Positions 19,052-27,503 of a DNA stretch of 64,000 bases are shown here, piece after piece. The stretch comes from Flavobacterium flavigenum (GTDB lineage: Bacteria > Bacteroidota > Bacteroidia > Flavobacteriales > Flavobacteriaceae). Under the pieces are notes generated by a model. It searched no databases. It was not told the origin of the DNA and saw nothing but the letters and a program-made list of their open reading frames with translations. The DNA lies in assembly GCF_027111255.2 (NCBI RefSeq), contig NZ_CP114285.2, forward strand, positions 1,488,001 through 1,552,000, given 5' to 3'. A program made the translations under genes and the position numbers. Within the stretch, counting starts at the first letter, position 1. The number at the start of each line of letters is the position of its first letter.

Positions 19052-19783
19052 TTATTGTACTTCTACAAATTCTTTTTCTAAAATCACCGCTTTTGGAAAT
19101 AAAATATTGTTTTCCAAATGAATGTGTTTGTGCAAATCTTCTTCGAATTCCTTGAGCATTGCAAAAGTTACTCTGTAAGTGGTACAGGCATCAGCCGGCG
19201 GATTGTAATTATCTGTTAAAGCAGCAATTTCCCTAAAACGCTCTCCTTCATTATCGTGTTCGTGCATCATCATTTCAATCGGATTTGAAACTGTTCCGAA
19301 AGAAGGCTGAGATAAAATACCATCAGATTCTTTGGTTTTCACCATTCGTTTTATAAATGGGAATAAAACCAATTCTTCTTTTTTCATGTGCTGAGACAAT
19401 TCGCCTGCACAGCCAATAAAAAGCTCATTAATTCTGAATAATTCTGGGTGATTAGCGCCATGCACTTTACATAATTTGTCTAAAAACGGAAGCAGTACAT
19501 TTGTCTTTTCTTCAACATAACGGTGATGCGTTTTCTCAATATAATCTGCTAATAAATCTAAAGGCCATGAATTAAAATCGATGGTTCCACCGTTTTGTGA
19601 TTTTAAAACTTCATAAACATTTTCTAATAAAGTAGCCGCATCAATATTTTGTTTTTCGCAGACTTCACTAACTGTCCGGTTTCCTTTGCAGCAAAAATCA
19701 ATTTTATATTTTGAAAAAACTGCGGCTGTTCTAAAATCCTCAGCTACAAATGATCCTATTGTTTTGTTTTTTAAATTTTCCAT
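19052..19783 (-). CDS. ric: Iron-sulfur cluster repair di-iron protein Ric
   Basis: This 243-aa protein is the Ric/ScdA/YtfE type that repairs Fe-S clusters damaged by nitric oxide or oxidants. It has the N-terminal ScdA_N domain with the FCCKGNRTVSEVC motif (about residues 27-42), then a hemerythrin-like di-iron domain with the expected His/Glu ligands (KTHHRYVEE, VHGANHPELF, HMKKEELVLFPF, MMHEHDNEGERFREI, HKHIHLENNILFPKA). The start is ATG 19783; the apparent earlier start is a TTG. It begins 16 bp after the norB stop, consistent with co-transcription in the NO operon. It is also often called ScdA or DnrN. Confidence 0.93.
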   Translation of the reverse strand: MENLKNKTIGSFVAEDFRTAAVFSKYKIDFCCKGNRTVSEVCEKQNIDAATLLENVYEVLKSQNGGTIDFNSWPLDLLADYIEKTHHRYVEEKTNVLLPFLDKLCKVHGANHPELFRINELFIGCAGELSQHMKKEELVLFPFIKRMVKTKESDGILSQPSFGTVSNPIEMMMHEHDNEGERFREIAALTDNYNPPADACTTYRVTFAMLKEFEEDLHKHIHLENNILFPKAVILEKEFVEVQ

Positions 19784-19799
19784 GATAATCAATTTTATA

Positions 19800-22034
19800 T
19801 TATTTTTTGTTTTTTAATGTCAGTTCAAATACGAACCACGCCATTGTAATAAATCCGATTCCGAAAATTGAATCTCCAATGGCACGAAGCCATTTTAAAG
19901 TAATCATTGCTGGCTGCTGCATTAACTCTGATGAACGGGCATACCACATTCCGTGATTGATACTTTCAATTGCCTGCCAAACTCCGATTGGAAGAAGGCT
20001 CAAAATTGCCATTAGGAATAAACCAATGTTTAAAGACCAGAAAGTAATTTTAAGTAGTTTATTGTTCCAGCTTACATTTCGGTATAAACTTCTTAGTACA
20101 AACAATACCAAACCAATTCCTAACATTCCGTAAACCCCAAATAAAGCCGTGTGCCCGTGTAAAGGCGTTGTGTTTAAACCTTGTACATAATAAAGCGCAA
20201 TTGGCGGATTAATAATAAATCCGAAGATTCCGGCTCCAAGGAAATTCCAAAATGCCACAGAAATCATAAAGTAAATCGGCCATTTGTAATCGGCGATCCA
20301 TTGTGTTGATTTTGAGATTTTATAGTTTTGATATGCTTCAAATCCGATTAAAGTTAGAGGCACAACTTCTAATGCGCTAAATGTTGCTCCCAAAGCCATA
20401 ATTGCTGTTGGCGTTCCGGAGAAATACAAGTGATGAAATGTTCCTAAAATTCCTCCGGACATGAAAATAATCGTTGCAAAAAGCACATTTAAAGTCGCTG
20501 TTTTCGTTTTCAGTAATCCCAAACGAACAAATAAGAACGCAATTACAACCGTTGCAAATACTTCAAAGAAACCTTCAACCCAAAGGTGAACTACCCACCA
20601 TCTCCAATATTCGGCAATCGCTAAATTAGTTTGTCGTCCCCACATTAATCCAGCTCCGTAGAACATGGCAATTGCGGTACAGGAAACTAAGAACAATATG
20701 ATTAAGTTTTTCTCTTCTGTTTTTTGTTTTAAAACTGGAAGCAAAGGTCGAATCATTAAAGCCAACCATAAAAATAATCCCACTAAAAGGAAAATCTGCC
20801 AGAAACGGCCTAAATCAACATATTCGTAACCTTGGTGTCCAAACCAGAAGTTTTGTACTAAATTCAGTTTTTGCATTACCCCGAACCATTGTCCAATCAT
20901 TGAACCTAAAACGACAATCAAAAGCGCAACAAACAAGAAGTTGATACCAAAACACTGGAATTTGGGATCCTTACCAGAAACCGCCGGAGCAATATACAAA
21001 CCAGTTGCGAGCCAAGCCGTTGCAATCCAGAAAATCGCTAACTGTGTGTGCCATGTTCTTGTTACAGCGTATGGTAAAATCTGATCAATAGGAATGCCGT
21101 ACAAACCATTTCCTTCCACTCCATAATGCGCAGTGATGATTCCGAAGACCATTTGCAAAACCATCAGTAAACTCACAATCCAGAAATACTTGGTCACCAA
21201 TCCCATAGATTTTGTCTTGCCTTGTTTGATAATCGGATCTTCTTTTGGCAGAGGAAATTCTTCTTCTTCACCCGATTTTGCGTGATAAAAAACTAAGATT
21301 CCGACACTCAAAATCAGTAAAATAATACTTACCCCTGACCAGGCTAAAAGTTCAGTCGTTGCTTTATTTCCAACCAATTCATCAGAAGGCCAGTTATGTG
21401 TGTATGAAATATTTCCATCAGGGCGATTGGTAACAGTTGCCCACGTCGCCCAAAAGAAAAAGGCATTCATTTTATGCATTCTATCTCTATCTTTAATAGA
21501 GTTTTTCGGAATAGCATAGTCGCCGCGCAGTTTATCAAACTTCGGATCGTTTGTAAAAAGACCTTTATAATATTCGCTTAGATATTCTATTGCTGCCAAA
21601 CGGTTTTCAGAAATCGTAAGAATACCTGTATCTGGATTGTAACGATTGATTCTAACATCATTCTGTAAACGAATCTTTAGAGCCGATTGTTTCTCGGCAT
21701 CTAATTCTTCATATTTTTTATTGAAATCTTTTTGGGCGTAAATATCCAATATAAACAAAGCTTCCCTATGCAGCCAGTCAGCTGTCCAGTCCGGAGCCAC
21801 GTAGGCGCCATGTCCCCAGATAGATCCTACTTCCTGACCACCTATACTCTGCCAGATATTTTGCCCGTCTTTTATTTCGCTTTCGCTAAAAATAACTTTT
21901 CCGGAATCGGTTACGATTTCTTTTGGAACCGGCGGCGCCTGCTGATAAATTTCATAACCATAATAACCAAGCACTGCAAATGATATACTCATTACCAATG
22001 CAAAAACAATCCATAATTTTTTTTCTCTTTTCAT
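19800..22034 (-). CDS. norB: Quinol-dependent nitric oxide reductase
   Basis: This 744-aa inner-membrane protein reduces NO to N2O with electrons from quinol or another donor. It has the qNOR layout: one N-terminal helix, a periplasmic cytochrome-c-like domain without a heme-c CxxCH (GQNIWQSIGGQEVGSIWGHG), then a 12-helix catalytic core with heme/FeB ligand regions RTWHTQLAIFW, WWVVHLWVEGFFEVF and GTFHHLYFSGTP, and PLHGHTALFGVYG near the end. I use ATG 22034 (MKREKKLW); the earlier start is TTG. It lies between azurin and ric genes, so this is an NO detoxification or denitrification operon. No nitrite reductase gene is in the window. Confidence 0.95.
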   Translation of the reverse strand: MKREKKLWIVFALVMSISFAVLGYYGYEIYQQAPPVPKEIVTDSGKVIFSESEIKDGQNIWQSIGGQEVGSIWGHGAYVAPDWTADWLHREALFILDIYAQKDFNKKYEELDAEKQSALKIRLQNDVRINRYNPDTGILTISENRLAAIEYLSEYYKGLFTNDPKFDKLRGDYAIPKNSIKDRDRMHKMNAFFFWATWATVTNRPDGNISYTHNWPSDELVGNKATTELLAWSGVSIILLILSVGILVFYHAKSGEEEEFPLPKEDPIIKQGKTKSMGLVTKYFWIVSLLMVLQMVFGIITAHYGVEGNGLYGIPIDQILPYAVTRTWHTQLAIFWIATAWLATGLYIAPAVSGKDPKFQCFGINFLFVALLIVVLGSMIGQWFGVMQKLNLVQNFWFGHQGYEYVDLGRFWQIFLLVGLFLWLALMIRPLLPVLKQKTEEKNLIILFLVSCTAIAMFYGAGLMWGRQTNLAIAEYWRWWVVHLWVEGFFEVFATVVIAFLFVRLGLLKTKTATLNVLFATIIFMSGGILGTFHHLYFSGTPTAIMALGATFSALEVVPLTLIGFEAYQNYKISKSTQWIADYKWPIYFMISVAFWNFLGAGIFGFIINPPIALYYVQGLNTTPLHGHTALFGVYGMLGIGLVLFVLRSLYRNVSWNNKLLKITFWSLNIGLFLMAILSLLPIGVWQAIESINHGMWYARSSELMQQPAMITLKWLRAIGDSIFGIGFITMAWFVFELTLKNKK

Positions 22035-22086
22035 CTTTTTTTGATTCAATAAAAGACTTTTTTATCTTTTATTAGTTTTTAAAAAA

Positions 22087-22117
22087 ACTCCAAAATCTAT
22101 TTTAAAGTATCTGGAGT
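22087..22117 (-). terminator. Weak hairpin between azurin and norB
   Basis: ACTCCA pairs with TGGAGT across a 19-base loop, followed by seven Ts on the minus strand. It may attenuate transcription so that azurin and regulator mRNA exceed norB mRNA. Confidence 0.4.
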
Positions 22118-22126
22118 GTTTGTTAT

Positions 22127-22648
22127 TTACTCAACAATTAATACCCCTTTCATCATGGCTACGTGACCTGGGAAAGAGCAAATAAATGGGTAAGATCCTT
22201 TTTTATCAATTGTAAACTCAATTGTATCTTCTTCCCCGCCTCCAATTAATTTAGTGTGTGCAACAATGGAAGCTTTCTCAGATTCCGGGATATAGTCCGT
22301 TGCTTTAGCTTCATTGGCTTTCAAGGCAAAGGCTGACTGGTCTGTTCCTTCCTGAAGGATCACTAAATTGTGTCCCATTGCTTCTTTTGGAATTTTACCA
22401 ACGTGTTTTAAAGTCAGTTTAATTGGTTTTCCTGCTACAGCTTTCAATTCGTTTGTATTAAACTGCATTTGGTCATTTCCTTCAATAAGCAAAACATTTT
22501 CTTCAGCTGCTACAGGTTGTACACCCTCTGTTGATGGTTCCGTTACTTCTGTTGATTCTTCTGTCGGAACAGTTTCTTTTTTTCCACAAGAAGTTATGGT
22601 TAAAAATCCCATTAGGATTAGTAATGAAAGTTTGGTTTTAGTATTCAT
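22127..22648 (-). CDS. Azurin-type copper lipoprotein
   Basis: This 173-aa blue-copper electron carrier has a lipoprotein signal (MNTKTKLSLLILMGFLTITSC, Cys 21), an acidic Thr/Glu linker, and a cupredoxin domain. The copper ligands are visible as His in KEAMGHNLVI and the cluster FICSFPGHVAMM, giving Cys, His and Met. It would sit on the periplasmic face of a membrane and could pass electrons to the NO reductase or another terminal enzyme. It lies 21 bp after the Rrf2 gene and 92 bp before norB on the same strand. Azurin next to a quinol-type reductase is notable because qNOR does not need a soluble donor. Confidence 0.92.
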   Translation of the reverse strand: MNTKTKLSLLILMGFLTITSCGKKETVPTEESTEVTEPSTEGVQPVAAEENVLLIEGNDQMQFNTNELKAVAGKPIKLTLKHVGKIPKEAMGHNLVILQEGTDQSAFALKANEAKATDYIPESEKASIVAHTKLIGGGEEDTIEFTIDKKGSYPFICSFPGHVAMMKGVLIVE

Positions 22649-22669
22649 TATTAAAATATTTATTAAATG

Positions 22670-23119
22670 TTAATCATTAATATTCAGTGTTTTTAAAAAG
22701 AAATCACCAGATTTTACACCTGAAGCAAGCTGCTCTAAAGTCGTTTTAGCAAGCATTTCTAAAAGAAGCCCTCTTATCTTTTTAAACTCATGGTGTACCG
22801 GACACGGATGATCTTCAGAACATTCTTTTAAACCAATGCCACATCCTCTGTAAATTTTATCACCGTCAATGGCATCTACAATCTGAATCAGCTTGATGGA
22901 TTTTACAGCTTCATCCGAAACTTCAAAACCGCCCCCTACTCCTTTTGCCGAATGAATGATTCCGTTTTTAGTGAGAATCTGCATAATTTTCGCCGTAAAA
23001 GGTTCCGGAGAGTCAATTTCTTTGGCAACATCTTTTATTCCAACCCTAATCCCTTTCGAAGAATTGGTTGCAATAAAAATAGAAGCCCTGATTCCGTATT
23101 CACATGCTTTTGAAAACAT
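22670..23119 (-). CDS. Rrf2-family regulator, NsrR-like
   Basis: This 149-aa winged-helix regulator begins MFSKACEYGIRASIFIA and has the Rrf2 wing (AKGVGGGFEVSDEA). Its three Cys (CGIGLKECSEDHPC, about residues 93-106) are placed as in Fe-S-binding members such as NsrR. NsrR senses NO through its cluster and derepresses detoxification genes. Heading an operon with azurin, norB and ric strongly suggests an NO-responsive, autoregulated repressor. A 30-bp near-palindrome covers its promoter. The nsrR name is not used because orthology cannot be proved here. Confidence 0.88.
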   Translation of the reverse strand: MFSKACEYGIRASIFIATNSSKGIRVGIKDVAKEIDSPEPFTAKIMQILTKNGIIHSAKGVGGGFEVSDEAVKSIKLIQIVDAIDGDKIYRGCGIGLKECSEDHPCPVHHEFKKIRGLLLEMLAKTTLEQLASGVKSGDFFLKTLNIND

Positions 23120-23143
23120 ACTTTTGATAATTTAATTTCTTTA

Positions 23144-23174
23144 CAAAGATAAAGAGGTTTTTAATTAAAGACAA
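23144..23174 (-). promoter_or_regulatory. Promoter of the rrf2-azurin-norB-ric operon
   Basis: On the minus strand a TTG (-33, at 23172-23174) and TATCTTTG (-7, at 23144-23151) are 20 bp apart, within the Bacteroidota range. The -7 box is 24 bp before the ATG at 23119. The -33 box lies inside the large palindrome at 23161-23190. Confidence 0.65.
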
Positions 23175-23190
23175 ATTTATCCTTAATTAA
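23161..23190. promoter_or_regulatory. 30-bp near-palindromic operator of the NO operon
   Basis: These 30 bases match their reverse complement at 26 positions: outer arms TTAATTAA on both sides, an AAATTT centre, and GAC/GAT-type steps between. The site overlaps the -33 box of the rrf2 promoter, the classic place for a repressor. Binding by the Rrf2 protein is inference. Confidence 0.6.
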
Positions 23191-23285
23191 TTTTGATGAA
23201 GCAAAATTTATTTATAACCAAAATAATTATTGCTCCAGAAAACACTTATTCAGCTACAAATTCTAATAAAAACCAATTTTAATTT

Positions 23286-23293
23286 TAACTTTG
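23286..23293 (+). promoter_or_regulatory. -7 box for the NYN-domain gene
   Basis: TAACTTTG fits TAnnTTTG, 30 bp before the ATG at 23323. No clear -33. Confidence 0.35.
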
Positions 23294-23322
23294 AAAGTAA
23301 TTAATGTTATAATATCCAAACA

Positions 23323-24102
23323 ATGGCTCTGAGCAACTCAAAAGAATTAAAACTGGCCGTTCTTATTGATGCAGACAACGTTCCTTACAGCAATGTAAAA
23401 GGTATGATGGAAGAAATTGCAAAACTGGGAACTCCTACTACAAAAAGAATCTATGCCGACTGGACTAAACCAAATTCTAACGGATGGAAAGGTGTATTAC
23501 TGGAACATGCAATTACCCCTATTCAGCAATACAGCTATACAGTGGGAAAAAATTCTTCAGATTCGGCCCTTATTATTGATGCGATGGATTTGCTGTATTC
23601 AGGCAAATTAGACGGTTTTTGCATTGTATCGAGCGATAGTGATTTTACGCGTTTAGCCATTCGGTTAAGGGAATCCGGCATGAAAGTAATTGGTATTGGG
23701 GAAAAGAAAACCCCAAACTCCTTTATTGTGGCCTGTGACCGTTTTATTTATATTGAGGTTCTGGATGGTGCTATTCAAAAGAAAAAACCAAAAACAAACA
23801 CAACAGATTCTAAAAAGCCTGTTGAAAAACCATCTGCAAAAGCATTAAACAAAATAGACGATGGCACTATTGATTTAATTGAAGCCACAATCGAAGATAT
23901 CGAAGATGATGATGGCTGGGCATTTTTAGGTGATGTCGGAAACCTGATTGTGAAGAAAAAACCCGAATTCGATCCCCGAAATTACGGTTTTTCCAAACTT
24001 ACACCTATGCTGAAATCATTAACAGATATTCTCGAAATAGACGAAAGAGAGTCTGACAAAAAAGGAATCAAGCACGTTTATGTGAGATTACGATTTAATT
24101 AA
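23323..24102 (+). CDS. NYN-domain RNase with OST-HTH/LOTUS domain
   Basis: This 259-aa protein has an N-terminal NYN (PIN-like) nuclease domain: LAVLIDADNVP with the first acidic residues, KNSSDSALIIDAMDLLYSG, and SSDSDFTRLAIRLRESG with the metal-binding Asp pair. A charged linker (about 155-190) leads to a C-terminal OST-HTH/LOTUS-like winged helix (WAFLGDVGNLIVKKKPEFDPRNYGFSKLTPML). It is a predicted metal-dependent RNase that uses the LOTUS domain to bind RNA, as in the LabA/limkain-type family. Substrate unknown. The next gene is 35 bp downstream and could be co-transcribed. Confidence 0.88.
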   Translation: MALSNSKELKLAVLIDADNVPYSNVKGMMEEIAKLGTPTTKRIYADWTKPNSNGWKGVLLEHAITPIQQYSYTVGKNSSDSALIIDAMDLLYSGKLDGFCIVSSDSDFTRLAIRLRESGMKVIGIGEKKTPNSFIVACDRFIYIEVLDGAIQKKKPKTNTTDSKKPVEKPSAKALNKIDDGTIDLIEATIEDIEDDDGWAFLGDVGNLIVKKKPEFDPRNYGFSKLTPMLKSLTDILEIDERESDKKGIKHVYVRLRFN

Positions 24103-24137
24103 TTCAAATTATTATATTTTTTTAAAGTTTTATAAGC

Positions 24138-25652
24138 ATGAGAAAAAAATTCTTTATTTACGGAGTTTTATTGTTTCTAATTGTTGCCACAATTTATTAT
24201 TACACCGGACGAGGCTATTTACTCGTTTTTACTATCCCCGTTTTATTGGTTATTGGATTTTATAACACTTTACAAAAGAAACATGCTATTTTACGAAACT
24301 TTCCTGTTTTAGGCTACTTCAGGTATTTATTCGAAATGATTGCACCTGAAATTCAACAGTATTTTATCGAAAGATCGACTGATGGAAAACCTTTTTCAAG
24401 AAATCAGCGCTCAATGGTATATCAAAGAGCAAAAAATATCGATTCAAGCACTCCTTTTGGAACGCAACAAAATTTAAATACAGACAGTTACGAAGGAATT
24501 AAACATTCTATCTTTCCGGCTAAAGTTAACGAAGAACTTCCTCGTGTACTGGTTGGCGGAAAAGACTGTAAACAGCCTTATTCTGCTTCTTTATTTAATG
24601 TTTCCGCAATGAGTTTTGGTTCACTGAGCGAAAATGCCGTTCGCGCCATCAATATTGGCGCTAAAAAAGGTGATTTTTATCAAAATACAGGAGAAGGCGG
24701 ATTGACTGAATATCATCTTGCAGGAGGCGGCGATATTACCTGGCAGATAGGTACAGGTTATTTTGGATGCCGTGATGCGGATGGGAATTTCAGTCCTGAA
24801 AAATTTTCAGAAAAAGCAAATCTCCCAAATGTAAAAATGATCGAAATCAAACTTTCGCAAGGAGCAAAACCAGGTCATGGAGGCGTACTGCCTGCTGCTA
24901 AAAATACTGAACAAATTGCAAAAATCAGAGGTGTCGTTCCTCACACCATGATCCTATCTCCTCCCGGTCATACTGCATTTTCTGATGCAAAAGGCCTGAT
25001 TCATTTCATTAAACAATTACGTGACTTGTCAAACGGAAAACCAATCGGATTTAAATTGTGTATCGGAAACACAGCTGAGTTTGAAGCTATTTGTCACGAA
25101 ATGATTGCTGAAGATATCTATCCTGATTTTATTACGGTTGACGGCGCTGAAGGAGGGACAGGAGCTGCCCCACTGGAATTTGCAGATGGTGTCGGGATGC
25201 CTTTTGAACCGGCTTTAATATTTGTAAATCAAACTTTGAGAGCATTAAATATTCGTGACAAAATACGTATTATCGGGAGTGGAAAAATCATTTCTGGCTA
25301 TTCTATTCTGCATGCTGTTGCTTTGGGTGCAGATATGTGCAACAGTGCGAGAGGCTTTATGTTTTCACTTGGATGTATTCAGGCATTGCGCTGTCATAAT
25401 AATGAATGCCCAACAGGAGTCGCAACTCAAAATAAGATGCTCATGAAAGGTTTGGTCGTTACCGATAAGTCCGAACGTGTATATCATTTCCATAAAAATA
25501 CACTTCATTCCGCCAATGAACTTTTGGCAGCAGCCGGAAAAACATCCTTTGCTGATGTTGATATCAATATATTCATGAGAGGTGATGAATTCACCAATCT
25601 CTCAGAATTATATTTCCCGGATAACTTAAAAAATGTTACCGGGCGCAATTAA
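24138..25652 (+). CDS. FMN-binding glutamate-synthase-like protein, membrane-anchored
   Basis: This 504-aa protein has two N-terminal membrane helices (FFIYGVLLFLIVATIYYY; GYLLVFTIPVLLVIGF) followed by the FMN-binding TIM barrel of the glutamate synthase central/FMN domain. Typical pieces are NVSAMSFGSLSENAVRAIN, NTGEGGLTEYH, LSQGAKPGHGG, TVDGAEGGTGAAP and a Cys cluster for a 3Fe-4S centre (CIQALRCHNNECPTGVATQ). It lacks the amidotransferase and NADPH domains of true GltBD, so it is an oxidoreductase of unsettled substrate in the COG0069 group. A bidirectional terminator follows. Confidence 0.88.
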   Translation: MRKKFFIYGVLLFLIVATIYYYTGRGYLLVFTIPVLLVIGFYNTLQKKHAILRNFPVLGYFRYLFEMIAPEIQQYFIERSTDGKPFSRNQRSMVYQRAKNIDSSTPFGTQQNLNTDSYEGIKHSIFPAKVNEELPRVLVGGKDCKQPYSASLFNVSAMSFGSLSENAVRAINIGAKKGDFYQNTGEGGLTEYHLAGGGDITWQIGTGYFGCRDADGNFSPEKFSEKANLPNVKMIEIKLSQGAKPGHGGVLPAAKNTEQIAKIRGVVPHTMILSPPGHTAFSDAKGLIHFIKQLRDLSNGKPIGFKLCIGNTAEFEAICHEMIAEDIYPDFITVDGAEGGTGAAPLEFADGVGMPFEPALIFVNQTLRALNIRDKIRIIGSGKIISGYSILHAVALGADMCNSARGFMFSLGCIQALRCHNNECPTGVATQNKMLMKGLVVTDKSERVYHFHKNTLHSANELLAAAGKTSFADVDINIFMRGDEFTNLSELYFPDNLKNVTGRN

Positions 25653-25745
25653 TACAAAAGAGAGTGTCCGAAAAGTCGAGCTACCTTTCTGAGAATCGTT
25701 TATATGAAAATTGTTTCCGATAGGTATCCGAATATTTAACACATA

Positions 25746-25783
25746 AAAAGAGGCTGTCCTTACTTTTCGGACAGCCTCTTTGT
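25746..25783. terminator. Bidirectional terminator at 25.76 kb
   Basis: AAAGAGGCTGTCC pairs with GGACAGCCTCTTT. It serves the plus-strand FMN enzyme and the convergent minus-strand lipoprotein gene. A partial echo of the stem (GTGTCCGAAAAG) occurs just upstream at about 25664. Confidence 0.85.
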
Positions 25784-25813
25784 TTTATTTCAGCTGTACT
25801 CCAAATATTAAAA

Positions 25814-26251
25814 TTAAAGCTTTGCTGTTACTTTTTTTTCTGTTGTAGCACCTGATCCTGTTAATGCGGCTAATTCTTCCTGACCTATTAATTTTTGTGC
25901 AATTATGGAATTATTATAAGCCAAAAAGTAAACATCAAACTTGACACCTTCATCAACTAACTCTTTTGAAATTTGATCGTTTTGTATCATTCCTTTTAAC
26001 AAATCAGGAAATGACTCGCTATACGTCTGTTTATTCTCATCTGTTTCCTCGAGATTAGTTTCAATTCTAATCTCAATTTTATTGTCATTTAAAAATGCTT
26101 TAGCACTTGTACTAGTAATATTGGAACCTTTAATTGAACTTGAGGTATTGTAGGCAGTTACATGTTCCTGTATTTTTTGTTTTGTGTTTTTACAGCTTGC
26201 CAACATTAATACGACTGCAAAACAAAATGCGATTTGAGTAATTTTAATCAT
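25814..26251 (-). CDS. Small lipoprotein, tandem paralogue A
   Basis: This 145-aa protein begins with a lipoprotein signal (IAFCFAVVLMLASCKNTKQK, Cys 20). The mature domain is closely related to the product of the next gene upstream: both share SCKNTKQK(I/L)QE, a segment NDxKIE(I/L)R(I/F)ET(N/D)LE, ESFPDLLKGMI / ASFPLLLKEMI, (K/E)ELx(D/E)EGVxF and VYFLA. Function unknown; there is no enzyme motif. It lies 231 bp after its paralogue, with a terminator in between, so the two are separately expressed. Confidence 0.72.
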   Translation of the reverse strand: MIKITQIAFCFAVVLMLASCKNTKQKIQEHVTAYNTSSSIKGSNITSTSAKAFLNDNKIEIRIETNLEETDENKQTYSESFPDLLKGMIQNDQISKELVDEGVKFDVYFLAYNNSIIAQKLIGQEELAALTGSGATTEKKVTAKL

Positions 26252-26410
26252 AATTTTTTAGGTTTTTAGGTTAATTTTATTAGACTTAACTCAAACATAA
26301 TGAAATATTAACACAAAAAAAACGTTTGTATAAATTAATAAAAATTACATTTTTAAAAACCAATCGAATCTATAAGAATAAGATTAACAAACCTTTACGA
26401 AAAATAAACA

Positions 26411-26447
26411 AAAAGAGCCTCAATAATAGACTTAATGAGGCTCTTTG
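26411..26447 (-). terminator. Terminator of lipoprotein paralogue B
   Basis: AAAGAGCCTCA pairs with TGAGGCTCTTT, with A/T runs on both sides, 36 bp past the stop at 26483. Confidence 0.8.
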
Positions 26448-26482
26448 AAAAAAAACTTTGATTTTCTTCCTAAAAAATAATT

Positions 26483-26899
26483 TTACAAAAATTTACTTAG
26501 TCCCTCCTTATTTAGAATTTCGTGGACAAAAACTGTATTATCATCAGCTAAAAAATAAACATGAAATATTACTCCTTCCTCAATTAGCTCTTTAGGAATT
26601 TGACTTTTCTTAATCATTTCTTTCAACAAAAGAGGAAAACTTGCTTCAGCATTTTTTTTATTCGTTTCGTTCTGTTCTAAATCTGTTTCGAATCTTAATT
26701 CAATTTTACTATCATTGATATAACCTCTGGCTGTAGTAAGTGTGACATCATCTGCTTTAAAATGTGCAGCCTCTTTATTATAAGCAACAACATACTCCTG
26801 CAATTTTTGTTTTGTGTTTTTACAGCTGATTATCACTAATAAAGCCAGGACAGTAAATACAATTTTGGATGTTTTATGAATCATATCTTTATACTTCAT
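26483..26899 (-). CDS. Small lipoprotein, tandem paralogue B
   Basis: This 138-aa lipoprotein (TVLALLVIISCKNTKQK) is the paralogue of the 145-aa lipoprotein 231 bp further on and is also of unknown function. Its C-terminus is about 12 residues shorter after the shared VYFLADDN region. ATG 26899 sits 5 bp past the stop of the YhcH-type gene, so the two form an operon. A second in-frame ATG at 26884 gives a more usual signal-peptide length and is an alternative start. Confidence 0.7.
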   Translation of the reverse strand: MKYKDMIHKTSKIVFTVLALLVIISCKNTKQKLQEYVVAYNKEAAHFKADDVTLTTARGYINDSKIELRFETDLEQNETNKKNAEASFPLLLKEMIKKSQIPKELIEEGVIFHVYFLADDNTVFVHEILNKEGLSKFL

Positions 26900-26904
26900 A
26901 AATG

Positions 26905-27354
26905 TTAAATTTCAACTTTAATTACAATTTTATTCAGCATTCCGTCAGTTATCATTGGTGCATGAACATCTTCCGGGAAAAGAATTACAAATTGATTTTT
27001 ATTTAACTTGAAAAACATATCAGGAGCATCACTAAAGAAACGTACATCTTTCTCATCATTATAACCTCCGTTTGGCGTTTTACAATTGGCTCTCGGTTTC
27101 CATGCAAAAGTTTCAGTTTCACTGATGCAAAACTGGATATCAATATTTTTGTCATGACATTCAAAAGTGGCTAAGCTTTCTTCAACAGTTTTTCCTTTTC
27201 CCTGAAATCCAAAAAATTTTACTCCTTCAGTTTCATATTTAAAATCCGCAGGTAGATTTTCTAAATCATTTTCGCGCAAATAATCAAAAGCCTTTTTGAA
27301 TGACGGATGTAACACTTCATATTTCGCTGCATTTTCTAACGAGTCTATAATCAT
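26905..27354 (-). CDS. YhcH/YjgK/YiaL-family cupin-like protein
   Basis: This 149-aa protein belongs to the YhcH/YjgK/YiaL (DUF386, EbgC-like) family of small double-stranded beta-helix proteins, some tied to sialic acid or sugar-acid metabolism. Family marks include ESLATFECHDKNIDIQFCI, with likely metal-ligand His and Glu, and NQFVILFPEDVHAPM near the C-terminus. It is probably an isomerase or anomerase of sugar derivatives; the substrate is unknown. It starts a two-gene unit with the lipoprotein gene 5 bp downstream, which gives little functional guidance. Confidence 0.88.
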   Translation of the reverse strand: MIIDSLENAAKYEVLHPSFKKAFDYLRENDLENLPADFKYETEGVKFFGFQGKGKTVEESLATFECHDKNIDIQFCISETETFAWKPRANCKTPNGGYNDEKDVRFFSDAPDMFFKLNKNQFVILFPEDVHAPMITDGMLNKIVIKVEI

Positions 27355-27456
27355 AATTCTATTGTAAATTGAGTTGAATTTTTATTGTAAAAATAGGATT
27401 TAATTTATTCCAATCTATAATTTATCTGATTTAGTAAATCAATTGCAACTTCTTCG

Positions 27457-27464
27457 TAACTTTG
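27457..27464 (+). promoter_or_regulatory. -7 box before the DUF2809-rdgB pair
   Basis: TAACTTTG fits TAnnTTTG and lies 40 bp before the TTG start at 27504, supporting transcription of the two-gene unit from here. Confidence 0.4.
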
Positions 27465-27503
27465 TTTATGCCAAATTTTCTTTAGAACAAGCAAACATTT
27501 CCT

